Source of the DNA: Anaeromyces robustus
Taxonomy: Eukaryota > Neocallimastigomycota > Neocallimastigomycetes > Neocallimastigales > Neocallimastigaceae
Direction of reading: 5' to 3'
Length of the DNA stretch: 52,500 nucleotides
Assembly (NCBI GenBank): GCA_002104895.1
Contig: MCFG01000068.1
Span: 1 to 52,500 of the forward strand
Of the stretch, positions 38,101 to 51,650 are shown in pieces; the stretch's first letter is position 1, and each line of letters begins with the position of its first letter. Both the position numbers and the translations under genes were made by a program. The notes under the pieces are model-generated. The model was not told where the DNA came from. It was given only the letters and a program-made list of their open reading frames with translations, and did no database searches.

Positions 38101-41100
38101 ATAAAAGTTTACAAAATAAAAAAAAATTTTTTTTACTTGATATTTAATATATTTAATAAATGGATAATATATCTATGAATATATTTATTTTAAATTATTT
38201 ATATTATAAATTAATATATTAAAACTATAAAGTAAATGTATTAATAATTATTAGAGTTGGTAAAAAGAAAAAGTTATTATCAATAATCTAAATAATAATA
38301 ATAAATAATATTTAATTTGTATTTATTTAAACTTTTATTATTTATTTTAAAATAAAAATATTTATTCTTTGGGATAAATTTAAATAGTATAATAAATATA
38401 ATATAATTATAATATAATTATAATATAATTAAAATATATATTTATTAAATTATTTATTAGATTTTTATTTATTAGATTATATTGTCAATAAAAATTGATA
38501 ATTATTAACTTCAAAATCTTTTTTTTTTTCTTATATATATATTTTATTATATATTTTTTTATTTTATTTTTATTTTCATTTTAGTTTAGTTTAGGTATTA
38601 TTCATTTTTTAATCAATTTTTATATAGCAATATAATATAATATATTATAATATAATATAATATAATATTAATTTATATTTTAATTTATAATATATTATTA
38701 TACTTTTACCTAACATAAAATAACTTTATATGGAAAGAATACTAAATCCATTCGAAATAATAAAAGAAAAAAAAAATTTTTTTTCATTTAAAATTCAATT
38801 ATACATATAATAAAATATATTATTAGAATAAATTGTAAATATATTTAAAATAATAATTAATTAATTATCTTTTATCTAAAAAAACGAAAAAGAAAAAAGA
38901 AAAATAAATAATAAATAATAAATTATGGATTATCTAAAAGGAAAAAGGGAAAAAAAAGGAAAAGGAAAAGGAAAAAAGATTATCAATTAAAACAAGCCTA
39001 AAATTTTAATGGTTAATTATAGGCTAATTTTTTATTTGTTATTGTGGTAAAAAATAATAATAATAATAATAATATAATAATTATTATTATTTAATTATTA
39101 TTATTATATCTTATAAAGTTTTTTTTTATTACATTTTTATACTTATGGTAAATGCCTCAAATTTTAAATATTTATAAATAAAACATTTAAATAAATAATT
39201 AAATATATAATTATATTTAAAATATTTTACTTTATTTTATATTCAAAAGATTATAGAATCAAATCATTTTGTTAAAGGTAAAAAAAAAAAAAGACAAAAA
39301 AAAATAGAAGAGAAAAAAAAATTTTTATTTTCGTGTTTTTTAGCATTGCCATTCTTTTTTTTTTTTTTTATTATAAAAGTAAAATTAATTTAATTTTTAA
39401 TTTATTTATTTTATTTTATTTTATTTATTTATTTTTAGGAAAATAAAAATAAAAAATTTTTTTTCATTAATAAATAAATAAATGAATAATTAATTAAATA
39501 AATTAAAAGAAATAATTAAATTTAATTAAATAATAAAATAAATAAATAAATAAATAGAATTTAGGAAAAAAAAAACTATATTTATATTTATATATATAAT
39601 ATATATATAAATTTATACATATATTAGCATATGAAAAAAAAAAAAAAGAAAAAGAAAAAAGAATTAATACAAAAAATTAGTTAATAATAATTAATGAATA
39701 AATTATATATAAATAAATAAATAAACTATAAAAATAAGTGAATAAAAACTAAATAAATAATTATTAATTTATTAAAATAGATTATTTTTTTTTAAAAAAA
39801 ATTTTTTTTATTTATTCTTTTATAATAAAATAATTTTTTTTTATTCCTAATTAAATTAAATCATGTTATTATTTTTCAACGAAAACTTTTCATTATTACA
39901 ATTATATTACAATTATTATTAATTATTATTATTAATTATTAATTATTAATTATTCCCGTTCTTAAACCTTTTTTTTTTTATTCTCATTATTCTTATTATT
40001 TAAAAGTTTTAAAATATAGAAATGTTTAAATAAACATATTATAAAAGTTACTCAGCCACCTAATTAAACAACTATAAAAATTTTTTTTTGAATATTTTAA
40101 TTAAAACATCTTATTATTACTATTGATATTCATTATTTCTATATTATTTAAATATATATGATGTATATATAATATATACTCTACAACTTTACTCTTTATA
40201 TTAATACATTTATATAATATTTTAAATAATATTCATGACTTTTTTTTTTTTTTTTTGAATAAAAAAAAATAATGAACCTCAACTTATATATCAAAATTGT
40301 ATTAACTAAAGAATTTTGTAATTTTGATTTATTAAAAATAAAAAAAAACAATTTTTCTTGTATAAAATTACATAATATAAATACTACATTTAGTGGCTTT
40401 AATTTTTTAAAATGAATAAATGTTGAATGTAATAAAAATGTAAAGACAATTAAAAAAAAAAATTAAAATATTTAAACAAAAAATGGATATTTGTGGCAAT
40501 AATAAAATATTCCTTTTATAGTAATAGAATCTTTAAATATAAATTTATCAGTTTAAAGTTTATTTTTGAAAATATGAAAAAGGTAAATCACTTTTTGCCT
40601 CATTTTTTTATTTTCGTTATCTTGTTTTTTTTTTTTTTTTTTTTGTTTGTTTTGTTTGTTTTGTTTATTATGTTTCAAAAAAAAAAAAAAAAGAAAAAAA
40701 TGTAGATACATGTTTCTCTTTTATTTTTTTTTATTTTTTTATTTGGTTGGATGATAATAATTAAAGAATATTTTATTAGAAAAAAAAAAAGATATGATTT
40801 TATTATAATAAAGAGTAATTATAATTATAATAATATTAAATAATAATAATATTAAATAATAATAATAATAAATAATATGATTAAATCTTTAATTATATAT
40901 AAGTATAAATATAACATAAATACAAAATACAAAATACAAAATACAAAATTTAAAATAGAATACGTTTGTACTTTTTGTATACAAAAGAAAAGGTAAATCA
41001 GTTTAGAAAAAGTAAATCAGTTTGTTCCTTTTTTTTCTATGTCAAATGAATTAAAATAATAAAAAAAATTTTTTTATTTGGTACATTTTCACCCTTTTTT

Positions 41101-41760
41101 TTTTTTCTTTTCTATATATAATATATATAGTATATTATATACAAAAAAAAAAAAAAAGAAAGTAATTTTAAAACAAAAAAAAAGTTTTACTTTCCTTATT
41201 TCTAAAAATGAATAAAACTTTTGAAACATTTTATTAAAACATATTTATTTATTTATTTATTTGAAATGAAAAAAAAAAAAAGTAATTAATTAAAAATTAA
41301 TAATTAATAATAATTAATAATAATTAATAATAATTAATAATTAATGCTACATTTCTACATTTTATTTAAATAATAACAACAATGATAATACATTTTGATA
41401 ATAATTAATAATTAATAATTAACCGTAATAAAAAAAAAAAAAAGGGAATTATTTTACAAAAGAATAAAAAATAAAAAATAAATAAAAAAAAACAATCAGA
41501 AAATTCATCAAAATAAACATATATTAAGAATTGATTCATAGTTTATATTAATTAAAACAATAAAACAATAAATAACAAAATAAATAACAAACAAAATAAT
41601 TTCATTTATTATTAAAACAACAATATTCAATATTTAAATAATTAAATAATTAAAAATCATTATGAGAGATTTCCTTTTATTACATATAAAAAAATATAAA
41701 ATTTAAAATATAAAATATAAAATTATAAAATTTAAATTATAAAATTTAAAATATAACATA

Positions 41761-41826
41761 ATAAATATATTATAAATATATTATAAATATATTATAAATA
41801 TATTATAAATATATTATAAATATATA
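41761..41826. repeat. 11-bp tandem repeat (ATAAATATATT)
   Basis: Six head-to-tail copies of ATAAATATATT, essentially perfect, in the right desert. No gene overlaps. Confidence 0.85.
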
Positions 41827-43866
41827 ATATGTATTATACATTGTATGTATCATATATTATTATTATCATTGATGATATATTTATTATTATTAAAATTAAA
41901 TATTAGGAAATGATCAATGATTCATTTTTTAATTAATTTACGAAATATTTCATATTAATTTTTAATATTATTTTTAATATTATTTTTAAAAAATATTTAA
42001 ATATTTAAATATTTATTATTATTATTTTTTTTTTTGTCTCTTTTTTTTCTATTTATGTTTTTATTAAAAATAATAATTATGAAAATTCATATAATTATTG
42101 ATCTTTTAACTGATAATTTTTTACTTTTTTTTGACGGATTATATTAAATTAATAAAAATTACTGATAGAATTATTGATAATATAATACGAAAGGGATCAT
42201 AATTATTTATATGTAAATATAATAAAAATAAGTAAATATATAAATAAGTAAATATAGAAATAAGTAAATTTATAAATAAGTAAATATAGGAATAATATAA
42301 ATATATAAAATAAGATTTATAATATTTATTTTTCAAATATTTTTTCTTTTTTTATTCTTTTTTTTTTCCTTATTCCATTTTTGTTTTTCATTCTTTTTTT
42401 TTTACTAACTTTTCTTTTTTTTTTTATTCTTTTTTTTTTTGTTCTTTTTTGGTTACATCAATTTATTAAAAACAAATTTAAAAATTAAAAAAAAATTTTT
42501 TTTCTTTCTGGATGTTGTAACATGTAAATCCAAAACTTTAATTAATAATAAAAATTCTGTAATCAGCCAATATCAAATAAAAATTTTTTACCATTCATTT
42601 TAAAACAATAATATCTTATATTGACAATTAAACCAAAAAAAAAACAAAACAAAAAATACACAAACACATAAACACACAAATAATAATAATAATATATATA
42701 TATAAAAAAAACAATTTAAAACAATAATAAATGAATGAATAAATAAATAATAAATAAATAAATAAATTAAATAGAATAATATTATAATAAATATAAATAT
42801 AAATATAAATTATATTAAATTATAATAAAAATATATATATTTAAATATTTAAATATTATATATACTTAATATATTATAAAAATTATATATATAAATAGTT
42901 ATGAAAAGAAATATATATTAATGTAATCTAATATATGATAATACAAATTAATCTTCGTATCAAAAGAAAAAAGAAAACAATTTTATCTTTTTTTAACAAA
43001 TATACAGAAATTGTATATTTAATATAGTATAAATAATAATTATTAATAATAAATAATTATTAGTAATAAATACTTAGAAAAAGTAACATTTACATTTATA
43101 AATCAATTATTTTAATGTAACATTTCTTAATTATAAGAGTAATATTACATAACAGTGATAAGAATAAAAAGAACAATAAAAAAAATAACTTTTATTATTA
43201 ACTTAACAATAGTTAATGTAACATTTTCATTATTAATAATATAAAAAATTTTTTATTTATTATTTATTATATTATTATAAAAATTTTTTTTCTTTCGAAT
43301 TTCCATTTTTTTATATAAATAATATATTGATAAAAAAAAAACACAATTAATTATGATATAATAATTGGTAATTTATTAAATACAAAATAGAAAAAAATTT
43401 ATAAGAATAAAAGATCTAAACAATATATTTAATTATTATTTATTATATATAATATATTATATTTTATATTTTATATATATTATATGATTTATTTATTATT
43501 TATAATATAATTATTTATAATAGTATTTTTTATTATTATATATTATATGATTTATTTATTTTTTATTATTTATTATTTATTATTATTTATTATTATTTAT
43601 TATTATTTATTATTTATTATTTAAGTGAATTTATTAAAATATAAAGTTTATTACAGATTTACAGATTTTTTTTTTTTTTTAAAGAATAATTATCCTATTA
43701 ACGTAACATAAAATAAAAGAATTAATATTATACATTAAAAAATAATAGTATACAATTTAATAAATGTAAACATTTTTAAAACGTGGTATTTTTTTATTTT
43801 CTTCTTATTAAATAAAATTTTTAAAAAAAAAAAATTTAAAAAAAAATGGTGGATAAAAAAGTAAAC

Positions 43867-43897
43867 ATTGTATACATCCATATAAAATGTATACAAT
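43867..43897. repeat. 11-bp inverted repeat ATTGTATACAT
   Basis: ATTGTATACAT at 43867-43877 is mirrored by ATGTATACAATT at 43887-43898 around a 9-base loop, followed by a long T run. Hairpin plus T tract resembles a 3'-end or terminator-like structure. It lies about 410 bp beyond the stop codon of the minus-strand CNB gene, but the T run is on the opposite strand for that gene. Confidence 0.7.
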
Positions 43898-44311
43898 TTT
43901 TTTTTTTTTTTTTTTTTAATTTTTTGAAATTAATTTAAATTATTAATTGATTAAATTGATTAATTTATTTATTTATTTATTTATTGATTTATTTTTTTAT
44001 TTTTTTATATAGTTAACTTTTATGTATTTTTGTTTTCCTTTTCTATAACAATGCATATAAAATATATTAAAATATAAACTTTTTTTTTTTTTTTTTTCAA
44101 TACCAAAATAAAAAAAAAAATTTTGTTAAATAAAAAATTTTTAAAATTGGTAAAAAAAGATAGAGATATAAAATTAAAAAAAAAAAAAAAATTTTCATTA
44201 TTATTATAATTTTTTTTTTGAATTATAATATAATTTTTTTTTTTGAATTATAATGAAATTTTATATATAAAATAAAAATTCATTTTATTCATTTTAAATA
44301 TAAATTTAAAT

Positions 44312-45657
44312 TTAAATTTTCCAACGATCTTTCTTATTCATTTCATCTAATTTAGTTTCTGTAATATTGGGATCATGATAAATTTCTTTTAATCTATCAT
44401 CATTATAAATTTGTTTCATTTTATTCCATTTCTTTTCTTCTATACTATTCATATAAATACAATATAATTCATCTTGAGTTAATTTTTCATATTTTGAATA
44501 TTCTATGGTATTTTGAATTTTTAATCTTGCTTTATTTAAAGATATTACTGCTAATTCTACTGTTTTATTTTCTTTTAATTTTTTTTGAAGTCTTTTTTTT
44601 TCTTCTAAATTATTTGCTTTAATTAAATAATCTTCAGTATTTTTAGATAAATTATTATCATCATTATTATGACCATAAATATTATTATAATTATCATTAG
44701 TATTAGTAGTAGTATTAGTATTAGTAGTATTATCATTATTATTATTATTATTATTATTATTACTACTACTACTACTACTACTTTTACTATTATTGATATT
44801 TTTATTGTTATTTCGATTGGTATTTTTATTTTTATTTAGATCTATATTATCTTCATCATCATCATATATTGAAGATTCTTTTATATTTTCAGTAGCTTCT
44901 ACAGCTAATTCACTAAGAATAGCATCTTTATTATTAAAAGTACGAAATTTATCAAAAAGTTCAATATTTTTTATATATAAATAACCATGATATTCAATAA
45001 TTCCTCTTTCACAAAAATAATCTCCTGGTCCAAATTGTCCTACATAAACTTTAATAGGTTTAACCTGATGACCATCCATTTCTAAAAATAATCTTCGATA
45101 AACATTACATTTACCTCGTTTAACAATATAAAATTCTTCTATAGGTTGATTAAAATTAATAATCATTTGACCACTTGGAATAGTTCGATATTCAACAATA
45201 TCCGCAAATGTATAAAGCGAATCAAATGAAAAATTTTTAAATATCGATAAACTTTTTAAAAATTCTGCTTTTTCTTTTTTAATCTTTTCTTCAATCATCT
45301 TTTTATATTTTTCATAATTTTCCTTTTTTTTTATATATTTATATCAATAATAAAAAAAGAAAAGAAAAGAAAAAAAAATATAAAAAAAAATAATATTAGT
45401 TAAAAAATAAATATAATAATAATAAAATAAAAAATATATTTTATTTTTTTTAATTATAATAGTAATGTAAAAAAAAAAAAAAAAAAAAAAAAAATTATTA
45501 TTATTAAATTGTATATATATATAATTATAAATATTAAAAGGTAAAAATAATATTATTTTTACCTTTTCAACTTCTAAAATAAAAACTGGAGATGAAGTTA
45601 AAGCTGAATCTAATTCAAATTCATTTTCATCTTGAGAAAAATTATTAAAAGATTCTC

Positions 45658-45706
<49 letters not shown>

Positions 45707-46256
45707 TATGTTAAATAAAAATATATTATATATAGATAATAATATTATTAGAATTATTTAATTACTAGTATCATTAAAAAAAATGAAATACAATAAAATG
45801 AAATAATATATTATAATAATAATAATAATAATAATGTATTATAAATATTCTTTTTTGTTTATCTTACCCTGTTTGTTTTATTTTTATTATTTCATTTTTA
45901 TATTTATTACCATGACTACTTCTACGACGATCATAAACATTTTGAATTTTTATATCATTAATATTGGGGACAAAATAACTTTTTCTACGATTATAATAAC
46001 CATTACCAAAAACTTTAGGGGTATCCAGTGTGGAACCATGACGATGATGATTATTATTACTTACAAATATATCTTTAGTATTCACATATTTTAAAACCAC
46101 GGATCCACATAAAATAAAATAATAATTTTGTTTTAATTCTTTTATGGATATGTATATAGATATGTATATATATATATAAATTATATAAATTATAATTATT
46201 ATTAATATTATTAATTATTATTATTATTTATTTATTTAAGATATTATTTTTTTAAT

Positions 46257-46288
<32 letters not shown>

Positions 46289-49118
46289 CATATAATATAT
46301 TTATTTATGTTGATTTTTTTTTTTATTATAATATAATATATATATAAATAATTTACTTACTCAAATCTAACATAAATTTTTTTTGATAAAAACGAACTTT
46401 AGAATTATAAATAATATTAGTTAAAAATTCTCTGGTACTATTCTTAAAAGATTTTAAACAAAATAAAAAGTTTTGCATATCTATTAATTCTTTATCTGTC
46501 CATATACTATTTTGTCTCATTAATAAATTAATAATATAATTAATATATTCTGGAAAAAAATCTTCGGAATAATTTGTTTTAAATTTATTGAGTATATAAT
46601 TCTTTGAATTCAATGTATCACTCACTAATTCTTTAATAATATTTAATGTATAATTTACTAATGATTTTTTACGTTTATTGTCATTATTATCTTTATCTTT
46701 ATCTTTATCTTTGTCATTACTATTGTTATTATTATTTTTGTCTTTGGAATTATTATTTTCTCGACTCCATATATACTCTTTACATTTTATATATGATTTA
46801 TATTCATGAATAAAATTATCTACGGTAAATCGTTTTATACCACTTACAATGGATACATCATCATTAAAAAAATTTTTGGTATAATTATCCTTTTTTGTTA
46901 CTTTTTTACTTTGATGTTGATAATCTCGAACATAACTAATTTTATTATTACTTTTTGCTCTTCTCATTAATGAATTTAATTTTGCTGTTTCATAACGATT
47001 ATTAAAAGGTTGATTTAATTGTTGTTGTGAACTATATTTATTATTATTATTATTATTATTAATTTTTTTTCGATAAAGATTCATCGATGATGTAAATGTA
47101 GTAGAAGAATTAGTAGAAGAGGTCATCGTACTCATTGAATACATAACTGGATTTGATCGATAATGTTTCGATTTTAATATAGGATTTGAAGATTTCTCTG
47201 AAGTAACTAATGATCCCATAGATTTATTATTCTTATTTTTATTATTATTATTATTATTATTATTACAAAGATTATTAATATTATCATTAGTATTACTATT
47301 ACATAATTTCTTTATATCTTTATCAAAGTCAATATATCTAAAATTTGATAAATTTTCATCTAAATGTTCTAATTTTTGACTATAATTTTCTTCATTATTT
47401 TTTCGATTCATATAAGAATGTAAGGTAAAACTTCCTTTTTGAATTTTATTAATTAATTCTTGTTTTCTTTCTTCATTCCATTTTAATAATGCTTCTATTT
47501 GTTGATTTTTAATTTTTTCTTTTTCTTTTTCTAATTCTTTTTCATTATCATTATTATCGTTTCCATTTTCATTTTCATTTTCATTTTCATTTTCATTTTC
47601 ATTTTCATTTTCATTTTCATTTTCATTTTCATTTTCATTTCTATTTTTTTTTAATATTAATCTTTTTCTTCTTAAATCTTTCCATGTAAGATCATTTTCA
47701 ATTACATCTTTGGATAAATTATTTTCCGATTCTTGTACAAAAATATCTTTTCTCCATATAGAATGTTTTAATAATTTTCCTTTTTCTTTACCTTGTCCAA
47801 ATATATATTTATATTTTTTCCAATTATCTAATTTTCTACCATATTCTTTATCTTTTTCTGTATACAATAAACTAAAATTATTTTTTTGAATTTCTGCTGA
47901 TTCTATTACATTTTTTAAATTAAATTCCTTTTTTTTATTTTTATTATTACTTTTGTTTTGTTTTTGTTTTTGTTTTTTTTTTATTTTGTTATTATTAAAT
48001 AGATATTAAAAAATTTAAAAAAAATTAAAAAAAATATTAAAATGAAATGATTATTTTAATAAAAATATATAATGAAACTTTTAATTATTATTATTATTAT
48101 TAACTATTATTTTTAACTATTATTACTATTATTAACTATTATTATTATTATTTATTTATTATTTATTTTCCAAATTTAATAATTATCTTACTTTAATTCT
48201 TCATTATTATTATTGTTGTTGTTGTTGTTGTTATTTTCTTCTTTTTTATTATTATTATTATTATTATTATTCTCTTCAAAAATTAATTCATTTTCTTTTT
48301 TTCTTTCTTCTGGTAATTTAAAATATATTTTAGCTTTTGCTTTCTCTTTCAATTTTTCATAATCTGATATTAAATTTGGATCATTTTGTAATCTTTCTAA
48401 AATTTTAACTTGTGGATCACTTAAAAAGGTTTTAGTACCTTGATAAATAGATATACCTGTTGGATGTTTATCTTTCATCATTTCTTCTTGAATAGTATTT
48501 TGATATTTTTTATATTCTTTCATATAATTCCCTTTAATGGCATTTTTTTTTTTACGTATATAATTTTTTAAATAATCTTTATCATTATATAATTCACTAA
48601 TATCGATTTTGGTGGATTCTTCTTCTTCTCCTGGATATATTATTTCATATTTTTGATTTTTTGCTAATAATTTAGGTTCATTAAAATATTCACATGTTTT
48701 TTCATAATTTTCTTCCGGTGCTAAAGTTGGCATACCTGTTATTGATTTTTTAATATTGGTATTGGTATTAGTATTAGTATTGGTATTGATATTTGATTTC
48801 TGATTTATATTTATATTTTTATTTTTATTTTTAATGGCTGCTAATCTATTTAAATAGGAAATTTGTTTATTTCCATTGTCATTTTCATGGATTATTCTAT
48901 TATTTATTCTTATACCAGATGGCATTGGAATATTATTATTTTCTGAATTTTGAAAAATGGAATATTTTTCACCAGGTCTTAATTTTCTTCGAGTATTATC
49001 TGCTTCGAGAATATATTCTTCTTCTTCTTCTTCTTCTTCTTTTTCTTCATTATTTTCTTTTTCATTATTTGTATTAACACTTTTATTATTATTATTCTTA
49101 TTATTATTATTCTTATTA

Positions 49119-49170
<52 letters not shown>

Positions 49171-49414
49171 TATTATTATGATTATTATTATGATTATTAT
49201 TATTATTATGATTATTATTATTTTTTAATTTATCAATTTCTTCAGTCGTTGCTATATCACTTTCATGATAATATTGATCCATACGTTTCATTGCATATTC
49301 ATGATCTTTTATTAACATTAAATAAGCTCTTTTTTTTATATTGGGGTTTTCACTAGATTTATATAATTCATTAGAAAACCCCGGAATATTTTTTTCTAAA
49401 TATTTGGAATTCAT
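44312..49414 (-). CDS. Large protein with two cyclic-nucleotide-binding-type (CNB) domains
   Basis: Five exons: 48192-49414, 46361-47949, 45868-46138, 45563-45656 and 44312-45322; 1395 residues. All four GT..AG junctions keep frame. Residues 1-407 are an unrecognised basic/helical region with Asn, His-Asn and Glu tracts (LRPGEKYSIF, MPTLAPEENY). Residues 408-~880 are disordered, with a long Glu-Asn tract and Ser/Thr stretches. The first CNB fold spans about 890-970: a helix leading to MLDLKLKQ, then YYFILCGSVVLKYV, split across the exon 2/3 junction. The second is ~1077-1175: FLKSLSIFKNF, IPSGQMIINFNQP, FYIVKRGKCNVYRR, then FGPGDYF. The phosphate-binding cassette is degenerate (CERGII where active CNBs have GELALL..R), so cyclic-nucleotide binding is doubtful. 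The layout recalls CNBD1/CNBD2-type proteins of ciliated cells; that assignment is tentative. A second Asn/Ser block (~1225-1265) and a charged C-terminus follow. Confidence 0.8.
47564..47642 (-). repeat. Coding (GAAAAT)n tract in the CNB gene
   Basis: About thirteen consecutive hexamers, ATTTTC on the plus strand, encode an alternating Glu-Asn stretch in exon 2. The array is almost pure, so it is likely length-polymorphic. It matches the shorter array in the FSIP1-like gene. Confidence 0.9.
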
Positions 49415-49557
49415 TTTTTTATACCTTTGTATATAATGATATTTTGATATTTAACCCTATTTTTATAATTTTTTATAATTTTTTATAATTTTTTTTTATA
49501 AAATATGAATAATATTAATAATTAAAATAGTATATATATAATTAAATAAAAATCGTT

Positions 49558-49593
<36 letters not shown>

Positions 49594-50687
49594 TTGATGT
49601 TATTTATATATATATATATTTACATCATCAATAAATATATATATATATATATATTCAAAGATTATAATGTTTTAATCCAATATATAATATATAGTTATAT
49701 TTTTATTTTCTTGAATAGATTTACATTTTTTTTTTATTCTTTTCATTTATTGCATATAAGATATATTCAATTTTATATTTTCATTTAGTTTATTATATAG
49801 TAAGTTTTTTTTTATCTTACTTTTTAATGATTAAATAATATTCTTTTTTTTTTTTAATTTATTTTATTTTTTCTTGTATTATTTTTTTTTTTGTTAATAA
49901 ATATTATTTAATATAATTCTAACATGAAAATGATAATTTTTTAATCTTATTTATATTATAAACTATAAAAAAAATATATATATATATATATATATATTAA
50001 AATAATCAATAATAATAATGATAATAATAATAAAAATCAAAAACTTTAAAATTAATTAAAAAATATCCTTTAATTATGAATTTATTAAATCGAAAGTAAA
50101 TAATATATATATTTTATAAAATATATATACTTTTTTTTTAAAATTTTTTTTAAAAAATAATTTTTTTTACCAAAGATACGTTCTTTCTTTTTATTTTAAA
50201 AAATAAAATTTACCAAAGATACTTTTTTTTTTCTTTTTATTTTAATTTATTTTATATTTTATATTCCAATTAAAAATTATACAAAACAATAGGTTACTAC
50301 TTATTGTGTTGTATTGAAATTGTTAATTTATAATTATTGAATATTATATCTATTTTATTAAATCAAATTAACTTTATTTTATTTTTTTTTTTTTTGCTTT
50401 TTTTTTTTTTTTCCATAAACCATAGTTGTATATATATATATATAACTATGATTTATTAAGTATGATATTTGACATTATGATATATTAGATATCATATTTA
50501 ATAATAAAATCTAATATATATATATATATATATAAGAAATATAACATAATTTACACGATTATTACAGGTATTATTAATTCGAGAATATTAATAAATAAGT
50601 ATACTATTTTTTTTTTATTGTTAATAGAAATCGCTGTTAAATTATTATAACTTGAGGATAAAGCTACTATATATCTTAAATAGTTAA

Positions 50688-50816
50688 TTAATAACCAACA
50701 TGAGATGAAATTGTTTTAATTTGTTCAATTTGATTATTGATGTGAGAATGAATATTTAAACCTAACCGTAAATTAGATTTATATATATTGAAAAAAATAA
50801 TAATGTTAATATGAAT
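50688..50816 (-). other. Exon-like minus-strand segment, possibly a terminal exon or relic
   Basis: Reading the minus strand, an acceptor-like TTATTTAG (ending at 50817) is followed by 42 sense codons and TAA (50688-50690). The last 27 residues (starting NLRLGLNIHSHINNQ and ending IKTISSHVGY) have a coding-like mix of codons with G/C in informative positions, and could form an amphipathic helix. A second coding-like patch just upstream, at about 50820-50885 (DPSIPLPIINC in another frame), does not join in phase by any normal-sized intron. No start or other exons were found and no family is recognised. Pseudogene remnant and genuine terminal exon are both possible. Confidence 0.3.
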
Positions 50817-51190
50817 CTAAATAATTTTTTAACATAAAACAATTAATAATTGGTAAAGGTATAGAAGGATCAATCACTTAATATTAAAGATGTTATTTAT
50901 TTATTGGAAGTTATATTAATTTTTTTTTTTTTTGATGCAGTAATAGAATATGTAAATAGATTATAATGATATTAATTTTAATAAAAGGATTTGAAGAGAT
51001 TTTAATAAAAAAAAAAAAAATTCATTTTAATTTTTACCAATAAAAAATTATTCAATATTCAATAAAGCATCTATATAATTCTTATTTTATATTTTTCTTA
51101 AATATTATTTATTATTATGATATATTAAATTTTTATTACTATATCAATCAACTTAAATATCTTATTTTATAAAACTAATTTTATAGTTTT

Positions 51191-51650
51191 ATATAATTTT
51201 ATATTTTCAATATAAAAAAAAAAAAAAATTTTTTTTTTTTTTTTTTGTTCCAAATATATTTTACCAATAAAATCTTGATAATACATCAATATCTTAATTC
51301 TATAATAGTTCTATTATATTGATGTAAAATAAATTTTTTTTTTTTTTTTTTTTTTTTTCTATATATATATTAAACAACAATGCTTACTAAGTTTATTTAT
51401 TTAGTCATTTCAACAAATGATTATTCTTTATATATATATATAATTCTATATTTTCAATTTAAAAAGAAAAAAAATTTTTTTTTCTAAATTATATTTTACC
51501 AATAAAATCTTTACAATACATCAATATCTTTATTCTACTGATGTAAAATACCCAATTTTTCTTTATACATTAAACAACAATTCTTCCTATTATTTATTTA
51601 TTTAGTCATTTCAACAAATGATTATTCTTTATATATACATATATATATAT
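51191..51650. repeat. Tandem duplication of a ~247-bp unit
   Basis: Copy 1 (51191-51437) and copy 2 (51438-51650) share, in order: ATATAATT(T/C)TATATTTTCAA, an A-then-T homopolymer block, ATATTTTACCAATAAAATCTT, AATACATCAATATCTT, a TTGATGTAAAATA-like block, TTAAACAACAAT, and TTTAGTCATTTCAACAAATG with ATTATTCTTTATATATA. Copy 2 is shorter because T tracts and a CTATTATATT stretch are missing. There is no long open frame in either copy. Confidence 0.85.

Larger units (their letters stand above)
35198..44311. other. Right gene desert, ~9.1 kb
   Basis: No convincing gene on either strand. Content is A/T homopolymers, TTAT/AAAT arrays, an 11-bp tandem repeat (41761-41826), three spaced copies of AATGTAACATTT-like sequence near 43084, 43116 and 43213, and an 11-bp palindrome (43867-43897). 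Short frames such as 38730-38810 (26 codons, starting MERILNPFEII) and 40484-40530 have coding-like beginnings but run into homopolymer translation. The promoter of the Arf GEF gene lies at the left end. Confidence 0.65.

Noticed and set aside
38730-38810. 26-codon frame starting MERILNPFEII in the right desert
   Set aside because: A coding-like beginning, but it quickly runs into Lys/Phe homopolymer. No donor or partner exon found.
40484-40705. Frames near 40.5 kb, including a possible 31-nt intron joining two short pieces
   Set aside because: The implied intron is far below the >110-nt introns of confirmed genes, and the rest is poly-Phe and poly-Lys.
48188-49414. Treating the 5' part of the CNB gene as a separate 408-residue protein
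   Set aside because: Its apparent stop is made by an excellent splice donor, the next exon joins in phase, and the downstream part has no start of its own.
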